Below, piece by piece: positions 38,932 through 45,208 of a DNA stretch of 45,208 nt. The translations under genes and the position numbers were made by a program. The stretch's first letter is position 1; the number at the start of each line of letters is the position of its first letter. The stretch comes from a virus. The notes beneath the pieces were generated by a model, which worked only from the letters and a program-made list of their open reading frames with translations, had not been told where the DNA came from and made no database searches. The DNA lies in the IMG/VR virus record IMGVR_UViG_3300017991_000027, positions 1-45,208 of that record; one strand, given 5' to 3'.

Positions 38932-39654
38932 CTAGATCAACCCTTGTCCACTGAGAATCTGATACGCAATCGAAGCCGGTTGCTCTTCCCCGTCCGCTCC
39001 CGCCGGATCGGGAGGCTTCGCCCCTTGGGATCCCTTCTGTTGGAGCGGGTGTCCGCTCGGATCTTGTGGGACGGGAGCGGCGGCGACTTGGCCGGACTCC
39101 ACCACACGGAGTTGGCGGAGATCCATGGCGAACGCCACGCCGGAATCACCCGCCGTCCGGGGAGCCGCCACCCGCTCGAGGATCATGTCTTCGTACCATC
39201 GGAGCGGCGTTAGGATCTCCAAGAGCACGGCGTTTTTTTGGAGCTCCACCAAGAGCTCGTACGTCTCGCGGATCGCGTCGAAAGAGTCCGGGAACGTCAA
39301 CACTTGGGCGTTGTACTCCGGTTCTCCGAAGAGCAAGCCGTCCACGGCGGCGATCGTGTTGCGGAAGATCGAGCCGGGCGTGGGCTCGAGCGGCGGCTCC
39401 CACTTGGGGACTTCCAACTTGAACGATCGGAGCTCGCCTCGAGACGTGAAAGGATTGACCACGATCGGTTGATTGGAGACGTATCCCACCAAGTTGACGC
39501 GATCGGGGAGCGGGCGGACGTGATCGGTGACGTCCACGCCGCTCTCCACGGGATGCTCCGTCACTTGGGAGACTGTCTCGTGGAGCTCGTCCAAGATGGC
39601 ATCAAACGTCACCACACGGCTCGAGCCATCGTCCGCCAAGATGTACGCTGTCAC
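38932..39654 (-). CDS. Dit-like tail/baseplate adaptor protein
   Basis: 240 residues, ATG at 39,654 (overlaps the tape measure stop by 4 nt). The block FDAILDELHETVSQVTEHPV, ESGVDVTDHVRPLPDRVNLV, GYVSNQPIV is the Dit-like signature (V-T-x-HPVE-x-G-x-x-x-TDHV). It then has LRWYEDMILERVAAPRTAGD and a Gln/Pro/Gly-rich tail. It should connect the tube end to the hub. In this phage the order tape measure, Dit-like, plug, hub, spike is complete. Confidence 0.82.
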   Translation of the reverse strand: MTAYILADDGSSRVVTFDAILDELHETVSQVTEHPVESGVDVTDHVRPLPDRVNLVGYVSNQPIVVNPFTSRGELRSFKLEVPKWEPPLEPTPGSIFRNTIAAVDGLLFGEPEYNAQVLTFPDSFDAIRETYELLVELQKNAVLLEILTPLRWYEDMILERVAAPRTAGDSGVAFAMDLRQLRVVESGQVAAAPVPQDPSGHPLQQKGSQGAKPPDPAGADGEEQPASIAYQILSGQGLI

Positions 39655-41408
39655 GTCGCCTCCACGGTTTGGGTGAGAGCCGCCAACGTCGCCCGCCGGT
39701 TGTCCGTGAGCTCACTCCGCAACCCTTGGCGGAGCTTTTGGATCTGTGGATCGGAGGGAACTCCGCCGCTCACGGAGAGATCCACCTTGGATTGGAACAC
39801 CACGCCGCCACGTGGAAGCGCCGCTCCGCCTCCGCCTCGAGCCGGAGCGGATGCGTACGCCGGCGCCACGGGAAGCGCCGTCCGGGTGGCGGAGGCGAAC
39901 GCGGACGCCGCCCGCATGGCTTCCCGGACATTGAACATCCCTTCCGCGAGCGGCATCCCGATCTCTTCGCTCGCCACGGCGGACGGGCTCTTGATCTTGA
40001 GTAGTTTTTTCGCAGCGGAGATCGCGTCTTTCGCCACGCCGGAGATCGCTTCCACCACGGCTTTGGCGCCGTTCTTGATCCCCTCCACGAGCCCATCGAT
40101 CAACGCCGAAGCGAGATCGGCGGCCGCTTGCGCCCAATCGGAAACCGTCTCCCCGATCCCCTTGACGAGATCAACCACTCCCTTGACGATCACGAAGCCG
40201 GCTTGGCTCAAGCCTTCGGGGATATCCTCCACGAAGAAAGCGACGATCATCGCCCCAACTTGAGAGAAGAATTCCGCCACCGGTCCCGTGGACTCACCGG
40301 AGAAGAATTCCACGATCGACTTACCCAAGGCGTCCAAGGCGTCCGCCGCCTTTTTCATCGCCTTTTCCCAATCGCCTTCCGCGATTGCGTCCGTGATCCC
40401 CTTGATCGCCTTGACTACGTTTTTCGCTGTCCCTTTCCCGAAGAGCTTGTCTAGGAATTCCCCGATCACGCTCTTTCCGCCCTTAAAGAGCGTGATCAAG
40501 TCTTCCACGAGCAAGACGAGAAGAGCGATCTTGAGTAGGGGTATAAGAGCCGCCTTACCCAAGGCGAGAAGCGAGCCGCCAAACTTCGCGATCGCGATCT
40601 TGGCGAGCACGGCGCCCAACACCACGAGCGCCGCTTGGAAAAAGTTGGTCCCGTCCGTGGCTTTCGCGATCCACGCTCCAAACTTGGAGAGCCCCAACAC
40701 CACTTGGTTGAGAATAGGCAAGAACGCCACGGCCAACCGGGACTTGAGGCTCGTGGTTGCCAAGTTGAATTCAGCGAAGCGATCTTGGACGGCTTCCGCG
40801 AGCGGGATTAGATCCTTCGTGAGCCCGCCTCCGAAGCGCTCGAGAGCTCCCAAGGCGGAGTCCAACCCTTTCTCCCCATCCTTGAACAAGGGGAGCAAAG
40901 CGGCGCCCGTGCGACCCATGAGGATCTGTGCGAGCGCCACTTTCTCCGTGGAGTTTTCCAGATTGTTGAGGGAGAGTCCTACCTCCCTCATGAGTTGATC
41001 GCCCGTCTTGAGTTGGCCGTTCGATCCCTCGAGATCCACTCCCAATTGCTTGAACGCGTCCGCGAAAGTCTTGGAGCCTTGGGTGGCTTGGAGAGCGTTC
41101 TTTTGGAGGATCCGAAGCGATTGGTTGAACTTGTTTCCCTCCACGCCGGCGAAGCCCGCCGCCGCTTGCCACGCTTGGAGTTGATCGCTCGAGAGTCCGA
41201 GTTGGGTTGCTGTCTTCCCCAACGCGTCTCCGGCGTCCACGATATCGCCCACGAAGTTGGAGATCCCACGCACAACGGCGGAGCCGGCGATCACGGCTCC
41301 GAACGTGCGGAGCTTGCCCACTACTCCCGTGATCCCCTTGTCCGCCGCCGCAAGTCCCTTGCGATCAACTTGGAATCCGAAGCGGGCTAGGATCTCGCGG
41401 AGTGCCAT
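39651..41408 (-). CDS. Tape measure protein (short)
   Basis: 585 residues, ATG at 41,408. N-terminal region with TMP repeats (ADKGITGVVGKLRTFGAVIA, ATQLGLSSDQLQAWQAAAGF), a hydrophobic central stretch (about 260-310, ALIPLLKIALLVLLVEDLIT), then helical Ala/Lys-rich regions (VVEAISGVAKDAISAAKKLL) and a C-terminal KSPSAVASEEIGMPLAEGM, typical of phage tape measures. With about 1.5 angstrom per residue the tail would be near 90 nm, short for a contractile phage. Overlaps the Dit-like gene by 4 nt. Confidence 0.9.
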   Translation of the reverse strand: MALREILARFGFQVDRKGLAAADKGITGVVGKLRTFGAVIAGSAVVRGISNFVGDIVDAGDALGKTATQLGLSSDQLQAWQAAAGFAGVEGNKFNQSLRILQKNALQATQGSKTFADAFKQLGVDLEGSNGQLKTGDQLMREVGLSLNNLENSTEKVALAQILMGRTGAALLPLFKDGEKGLDSALGALERFGGGLTKDLIPLAEAVQDRFAEFNLATTSLKSRLAVAFLPILNQVVLGLSKFGAWIAKATDGTNFFQAALVVLGAVLAKIAIAKFGGSLLALGKAALIPLLKIALLVLLVEDLITLFKGGKSVIGEFLDKLFGKGTAKNVVKAIKGITDAIAEGDWEKAMKKAADALDALGKSIVEFFSGESTGPVAEFFSQVGAMIVAFFVEDIPEGLSQAGFVIVKGVVDLVKGIGETVSDWAQAAADLASALIDGLVEGIKNGAKAVVEAISGVAKDAISAAKKLLKIKSPSAVASEEIGMPLAEGMFNVREAMRAASAFASATRTALPVAPAYASAPARGGGGAALPRGGVVFQSKVDLSVSGGVPSDPQIQKLRQGLRSELTDNRRATLAALTQTVEAT

Positions 41409-41411
41409 GGC

Positions 41412-42067
41412 TTAACTCTTTCTCGGAGGCGACGTGGCACGCCGATCGAGCTCTTCTAGCGTGTCCAATACGTCTAGTGCATCATACAGATCGTCTAGGC
41501 TCCACCGTGTTTCTACGTCGATCAAGGTGTCCGAGAAGCGCTCCGAGCTTGCGACTCTCCAGATCGCCCACTCGTCTTTGAGGTGATCGGGGATTGGGAC
41601 TCGGACTCTTGCTCGCTCGCCGCCGGAGAAACCCGGAGAGCGGCGGCGAGCTCGGACACCTTCCCGCCGGCGAGCTCGGAGAAAAAACTCGAATAGTTCA
41701 CCTCCACGGCGAACATGAGCCAAGCGCCGAGCTCGGCGTACGCTCCCGCGAAGTGGAGATCAAAGACTCCCTCCGTGTTGAGCGGGATCGCGTTCGTGTA
41801 CTGTCCGCCCGCCACGTCCGTTTGCTTGGCGAACGCGTCCACGAGCCGATCGAAGTCTTGCTCCGAAACGGCATCCGCGAGCCCCGCGATCACCCGCCCC
41901 ACTGTCTCGAGATCGAGCTCTCGTCCGGCGCTCACGGCGTCCCCGATCGGCTTGCCCATGAGCTTCCCAAGGAAAACGAGCATCCGCCCGCCTTCCTTCG
42001 CTCCGAATTGGCGGACGGTGTACGTGAAGCCACGCTCCCCGATCGCTTTGCTCTCCGTCTTGATCAT
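41412..42067 (-). CDS. Tail assembly chaperone, frameshift product (G-GT type)
   Basis: The upstream frame (start 42,067) and a second frame ending at 41,412 overlap; a -1 slip at the T-TTT-TTC site (41,681-41,687) joins them. The fused protein would keep the N-terminal 125 or so residues, add an Arg-rich linker and then RVPIPDHLKDEWAIWRVASS...WSLDDLYDALDVLDTLEEL, a small helical domain of the kind found as the T part. G and GT chaperones bind the tape measure in many long-tailed phages. The tape measure begins 3 nt after this stop, the normal arrangement. Confidence 0.62.
41522..42067 (-). CDS. Tail assembly chaperone, unshifted product
   Basis: 181 residues, ATG at 42,067. Residues 1-125 form a helical-plus-beta domain (MIKTESKAIGERGFTYTVRQ, EGGRMLVFLGKLMGKPIGDA, EQDFDRLVDAFAKQTDV, FDLHFAGAYAELGAWLMFAV) similar to other myovirus tail chaperones of this position. 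The last 40 residues after the slip site are low-complexity (SEQESESQSP), as expected if the region mainly serves the alternative frame. Precedes the tape measure gene and follows the tube gene. Confidence 0.75.
   Translation of the reverse strand: MIKTESKAIGERGFTYTVRQFGAKEGGRMLVFLGKLMGKPIGDAVSAGRELDLETVGRVIAGLADAVSEQDFDRLVDAFAKQTDVAGGQYTNAIPLNTEGVFDLHFAGAYAELGAWLMFAVEVNYSSFFSELAGGKVSELAAALRVSPAASEQESESQSPITSKTSGRSGESQARSASRTP
41681..41687 (-). promoter_or_regulatory. Predicted -1 ribosomal frameshift site T-TTT-TTC
   Basis: In the chaperone reading frame the codons run AGT TTT TTC TCC, so the minus-strand heptamer at 41,687-41,681 is T TTT TTC (X XXY YYZ), a classic -1 slip site. Shifted reading enters the frame that stays open to 41,412. 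The G/C-rich downstream sequence could form a stimulatory stem, not modelled here. Confidence 0.65.
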
Positions 42068-42115
42068 GTCGCTTTGCCCTATCTTGGTTGTGGAGCTCCG
42101 TGTGGAGCTCGGTTG

Positions 42116-42547
42116 CTAGTTCCCGCCGTCGAAACGCTCGAGCACGGCGCAACGAAGCGTCCACTCTCGAGCCGTGGGCTCCCGATCGAAGCTCACGTTT
42201 GGCGGGCGGGAGATCCAACACTCCGCGGCCGCGTACAAGCTCGTCCCTTGGCGGTCCCGGACGAGTAGCGGGCCCACGCCGGCTCCGTTCCCGGCGAGCC
42301 GATCAATGTTGTTCAGACCGGAGAGAAGAGCGTTCCCCAAGCTCGATTGCATGAGCAAGAGCGTGATCGTGGCTCTCCGATCGTTCGTCTTGGAGCGGGT
42401 GACTTCGCCGTCCGTCCCCGCCTTGTCCACGAAGTCGTCCGCCTCTTGTTCGATCCGGCAAAACTCCCCATCGTCATAGCCGGAGTCAATCGGAATCCCC
42501 GCCACGGAGACGGAAACCTCGTTTGCATCGTATACCCTGAAACCCAT
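42116..42547 (-). CDS. Tail tube protein, DUF3277-like
   Basis: 143 residues, ATG at 42,547. Reads GFRVYDANEVSVSVAGIPID, SGYDDGEFCRIEQEADDFVD, KAGTDGEVTRSKTNDRRATI, TLLLMQSSLGNALLSGL, matching the DUF3277 tube family (D-G-E/T-F, G-x-DGEV-x-RS-x-x-ND, T-L-x-L-x-QSS-x-N). It polymerises into the inner tube beneath the sheath. It lies 24 nt after the sheath gene, as usual. Confidence 0.88.
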   Translation of the reverse strand: MGFRVYDANEVSVSVAGIPIDSGYDDGEFCRIEQEADDFVDKAGTDGEVTRSKTNDRRATITLLLMQSSLGNALLSGLNNIDRLAGNGAGVGPLLVRDRQGTSLYAAAECWISRPPNVSFDREPTAREWTLRCAVLERFDGGN

Positions 42548-42571
42548 TGGAGCCTCCGTTTCCTCCGGCCG

Positions 42572-43915
42572 TTAGACCGATAGCACGCCCGAGATCACGA
42601 GCTTGTGGATCGCCCCGGCGAGCGTGGCTTGGAATTCGATATCCGGGAGGATCCGATTCGCCTTGTCCGCCGTGTCAATGTCCGCCACCTTGGGCGCCGT
42701 TACGGTGGGCGCCGGATCGGCGGCGAGTCCGCCCGCCACGATCCCTTGCTGCAATTGGGCTTGGACTTGCGCCCGCATGAGATCCACGCCGCCGTCCGTG
42801 TACGGGATCTTGGCATTGTTGATCAACACGCCGAAGATCCGTTCCTTGATCCGGGCGTCCAACCAATCAATGAAGCGGGTAATGTCGATATACTCCCCGC
42901 TCGCCGTGATCCCGTAGCGGGTGATATTCACGCCCGCCACCCGGGTGTAGTGGTTCCCGCCCTTGGACTCGATCACGGAGGCTTGTCCGCCCGTGAGGTT
43001 TCCGTCCACGGTGACTCCCGCGAGCGTCTTGTACGCCCACGTGGAGCTCCCCGGATCGGACGGGAGGCGATTCCCCGCCCAAGCGGCGCCGCTCCAACTC
43101 AAGAGCTCGGCTTGGGAATAGATGATCGCCGTCCGGGCGTACGCCGCCGCTTGGAGTCCGGACATGACGTCATCCGTGACAGCAATGTCCACACACTCCG
43201 TGTCCGTGGTGTTCGTGAGAAAGAGCTTTTTCCGAGCCTCGATCCACGCCGCCGTGGCGTCGATCTCGGCGTGCGAGTTGGAGTCTAGGACGAGAGCGTA
43301 CCATCCGTCCGGATCCACCGTTTCGATCGCCGTGAGATCGGCGGCGATCCCGGGATCGGCGGTGATATCCTCCAAGGTGAAGTTGTCCGGCTCGTCAAAG
43401 CCCACATAGTTGACGAGATCGCCGTCCGTGTCCGTCTCCACGTCGATCGTCCCGTCCAAGTTGTCCGTGGAGGTGATCCCGGAAACGGCGGTGACAAGCA
43501 AGTGGATCGCCGCCCCGATCGTGATCGGTGTCTCGGCGGCTCCGTTCGTGTACGAGATCGAAGTGGTTGTGGTCCCCCCCACGATATCGACCACCACGAT
43601 ATCGAATTCGTACACGTAGTCTTCCGTGGTGTTCTTGAATCCGAGTTGGACCGTTTGGGTGAACGCGTTGGAGCGCTTGCCCACGCCCACGGAGTTGGGC
43701 TTGGGATTCTGCGAAAAGATCGCCGTGGCGATCAACACGGCGGGATCGCCGCTCGGGAAGCCCGCGTCCGTCATCTCCGTGAGATTCGCGAAGTAGCGAA
43801 CCACGGACGCGAAGACGTTGTGGACACGGGCGATCAACGGGACTCCGAAACCCAACCGGCTCGGCGTCGTGGTTTGGGCGGTGATCGTAACGGAAACGAT
43901 ATCCTCGAGACTCAT
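42572..43915 (-). CDS. Contractile tail sheath protein, DUF3383-like
   Basis: 447 residues, ATG at 43,915. N-terminal IVSVTITAQTTTPSRLGFGV, central polymorphic domain, and the C-terminal family block SGEYIDITRFIDWLDARIKE, RIFGVLINNAKIPYTDGGVD, LMRAQVQAQLQQGIVAGG and ANRILPDIEFQATLAGAIHK. These are DUF3383 marks, sheath proteins of compact myoviruses. This gene is the main proof that the phage has a contractile tail. It is followed by the tube gene. Confidence 0.92.
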   Translation of the reverse strand: MSLEDIVSVTITAQTTTPSRLGFGVPLIARVHNVFASVVRYFANLTEMTDAGFPSGDPAVLIATAIFSQNPKPNSVGVGKRSNAFTQTVQLGFKNTTEDYVYEFDIVVVDIVGGTTTTSISYTNGAAETPITIGAAIHLLVTAVSGITSTDNLDGTIDVETDTDGDLVNYVGFDEPDNFTLEDITADPGIAADLTAIETVDPDGWYALVLDSNSHAEIDATAAWIEARKKLFLTNTTDTECVDIAVTDDVMSGLQAAAYARTAIIYSQAELLSWSGAAWAGNRLPSDPGSSTWAYKTLAGVTVDGNLTGGQASVIESKGGNHYTRVAGVNITRYGITASGEYIDITRFIDWLDARIKERIFGVLINNAKIPYTDGGVDLMRAQVQAQLQQGIVAGGLAADPAPTVTAPKVADIDTADKANRILPDIEFQATLAGAIHKLVISGVLSV

Positions 43916-43926
43916 GGGCTTGGCTC

Positions 43927-44469
43927 CTAGTTGAAAGTCCCCACGGGATCTTCCACGGTTTCAATTGCCGGGACCGGGTGGGCGGCGTCTTCCTCGCTCA
44001 CGCCGAAGTTGAGAAGTAGATCGAACAACGCCACGGACGTGATCCGATCGTCTTGGATCAAGTTGGAGACGTCCACCGTCTCCCCTTTCGTGGCCACGGA
44101 GACGTTGAGAGCTCGGAGCGTATCGGCGGAGCTTTGCCACCCGAGACGCGTCCGGACCTTGCTCGCCGCATTGTAGGCGAAGCGATCATCATCGTGACGG
44201 AAGCTCTCCACCCGTACTTCCAAACGCACCACACGGTTTCCGTTGGCGCTCTCTCGGCACGGATAGTCCGGGATCGTCTCGCCCGTGTCCCGGTAGCGGC
44301 GATCATCGATCCCCACGCTTCGCTCGTTCACCACGTGGAGCAACACCCACGCTTGATCCCTTGGGCTCGCGAAGGGGCGGCGCTTGTCCCTCCACTCCGC
44401 TTGGCTCAAGTCCGCGAGCTCCGCGAAGAGCTCTTGGAAGGCGGGGCGGATCGTCTCCCAATCGATCAT
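43927..44469 (-). CDS. Neck/tail terminator protein, gp12-like (LIC_12616 family)
   Basis: 180 residues, ATG at 44,469 (ATGG start overlapping the previous gene by 4 nt). Residues 1-60 (MIDWETIRPAFQELFAELAD, AEWRDKRRPFASPRDQAWVL) followed by a beta-rich domain (NGNRVVRLEVRVESFRHDDD, LGWQSSADTLRALNVSVA) match neck terminators located directly upstream of DUF3383 sheath genes. It probably caps the tube and sheath at the head-proximal end. Confidence 0.8.
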   Translation of the reverse strand: MIDWETIRPAFQELFAELADLSQAEWRDKRRPFASPRDQAWVLLHVVNERSVGIDDRRYRDTGETIPDYPCRESANGNRVVRLEVRVESFRHDDDRFAYNAASKVRTRLGWQSSADTLRALNVSVATKGETVDVSNLIQDDRITSVALFDLLLNFGVSEEDAAHPVPAIETVEDPVGTFN

Positions 44470-44939
44470 GGCTCCACCTTGTGACGGATCGAGCCCACGA
44501 GTTGGCCGGACGCGATCAACGTCGTGGGATTGTCGTCCGGATCTTTCTTGACGGTGGGCGGGGAGACGCGTCCCTCTTGGATGTACTTTTGGGCGTCCGC
44601 CGCTAGGAAGACGCCGAGCTTTTCCAAGGCGGCTTCCTTCGTGTTGTCGCCCCGTACCACGCTCTCCGCCATCTTGACCATGGCGTCTTCGTGGTTGGAC
44701 TTCTCGGCGTCAAACCAAGCCCCAATGAAGCTCCGTTGGACGCCGTTTAGTCCAAACTCGTGGATCGAGGCGACGTCCCCCACGGTGAGATCGCTCTCTT
44801 CGTGTCCGGCTCCGCCGTCTTCGCCGTGAATCCCCACGGTGATCCCACTCGAGCCAAAGAACTTGCGGAGCTTCGCCATACGGCGGCGATAGCCCCGATC
44901 CTTGTCTTGAACGGTGATCTTGACGCCGGCGCCCGTCAT
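44466..44939 (-). CDS. Neck/tail-completion protein, gp10/virion-morphogenesis-like
   Basis: 157 residues, ATG at 44,939. Pattern GSSGITVGIHGEDGGAGHEE, TVGDVASIHEFGLNGVQRSF, IGAWFDAEKSN, and at the end PPTVKKDPDDNPTTLIASGQ, LVGSIRHKVE, which matches phage tail-completion (HK97 gp10-like) proteins: VGIH, A-x-IHEFG, S/R-x-FI, and L-I-x-x-GQL-x-x-SI. Lies between the DUF4054 connector and the terminator gene. Probably a neck component joining head and tail. Confidence 0.82.
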   Translation of the reverse strand: MTGAGVKITVQDKDRGYRRRMAKLRKFFGSSGITVGIHGEDGGAGHEESDLTVGDVASIHEFGLNGVQRSFIGAWFDAEKSNHEDAMVKMAESVVRGDNTKEAALEKLGVFLAADAQKYIQEGRVSPPTVKKDPDDNPTTLIASGQLVGSIRHKVEP

Positions 44940-44940
44940 C

Positions 44941-45208
44941 TCATGCCACCCGGAATCCCGGCGTCACGCTTCGCATGAGCCGGGCGTGTTCCTTCCCGTA
45001 CGTCGTGGAGCCATCCTTGGAAACCATGCGGGCTTGCTGTCCCCATGGCGTGATCGCGAGTTTGTGAGCGGCGAGCCACCGGACACCCGTGTCCGTCTTG
45101 TCTCCCCACACTTCCGCGTCCACTTCCAAGGTGGCTTCCGCGATCGCTTCCCGGACCATGGGCTTTCCGGCCGGCTCGAATTCCGGGAAGCGAGCGAGAA
45201 ACGATCGC
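44941..45208 (-). CDS. Head-tail connector, DUF4054-like (C-terminal part, runs off right edge)
   Basis: The last 88 residues and stop (44,941) of the connector gene whose start lies at 137 near the left edge. Bases 45,086-45,208 duplicate 1-123, so both copies encode the same residues. Joined, the protein is 93 residues with KTDTGVRWLAAHKLAITPWG in the middle and SVTPGFRVA at the end. An internal ATG at 45,159 is in frame but the longer start at 137 is preferred because it restores the FPEF block. Confidence 0.78.
   Translation of the reverse strand, partial: RSFLARFPEFEPAGKPMVREAIAEATLEVDAEVWGDKTDTGVRWLAAHKLAITPWGQQARMVSKDGSTTYGKEHARLMRSVTPGFRVA
45086..45208. repeat. 123-bp terminal direct repeat, right copy
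   Basis: Exact copy of bases 1-123. Removing one copy gives a circle of 45,085 bp with no broken reading frame. Confidence 0.95.

Noticed and set aside
1-45208. tRNA genes
   Set aside because: The only non-coding stretch above 300 nt is 11,987-12,482, where I see no cloverleaf; other gaps are too short. A tRNA scan would settle it.

Overview
The window is one complete or near-complete genome of a tailed bacteriophage with a contractile tail (myovirus type). The first 123 bases recur exactly as the last 123 bases, and the gene cut at the left edge continues in frame at the right edge, so the natural reading is a circular map of 45,085 bp. By eye the DNA is GC-rich, roughly 60-65%. It is densely packed, with many 1-4 nt ATGA, GTGA or TAGTG gene overlaps. 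The host cannot be named from the sequence. The bacterial endolysin and the lipoprotein in the lysis cassette favour a Gram-negative host. I saw no integrase, tRNA, RNA polymerase or CRISPR array.

Layout: two divergent transcription blocks leave a 496-bp intergenic region (11,987-12,482) that looks like the control and replication-origin region. It has mirror-image promoters with identical -35 boxes, eleven TGAGAC/GTCTCA repeats and a T/C-rich tract. Rightward (+, 12,483-24,035) lies the replication and recombination block: a Cro/CI-type regulator, a primase-helicase, a zinc-ribbon protein, a winged-helix protein, a Cas4/RecB-like nuclease, a degenerate SNase-fold protein, a SNF2-type helicase, a probable ssDNA-binding protein, a family A DNA polymerase, a RuvC-like resolvase and two coiled-coil proteins. 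The two blocks meet tail to tail at 24,032-24,035, where the two stop codons share bases.

Leftward (-, from 11,986 down to 1, then from 45,085 down to 24,032) runs small terminase, a DpdA/TGT-like DNA-modification enzyme, two small unknown proteins, a second XRE regulator, a Dam-like methyltransferase with a DnaJ-type zinc ribbon, large terminase, portal (DUF1073), Mu F-like head protein, DUF2213 protease/scaffold, cement protein, DUF2184 major capsid protein, connector and neck genes, DUF3383 sheath, DUF3277 tube, a frameshifted tail chaperone, a short tape measure, and a compact baseplate (Dit-like, plug, hub, Gp138-like spike, gp25-like, J-like). A five-gene lysis cassette sits between baseplate J and the DUF2612-like gene. 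The block ends in receptor-binding proteins: an Asp-box protein, three related small fibre proteins and a repeat-rich fibre. A GT-B glycosyltransferase lies among them.

The least ordinary parts are the DpdA-like enzyme without visible precursor genes; the iteron-rich divergent control region with promoters placed so that ATG is the likely transcription start; a strong depletion of the CAG/CTG trinucleotide that relaxes in the fibre region; a 31-residue module shared by a virion-region protein and the Cas4-like nuclease; and the glycosyltransferase inside the fibre cassette. Function calls rest on motif and gene-order recognition only; no database search was possible.
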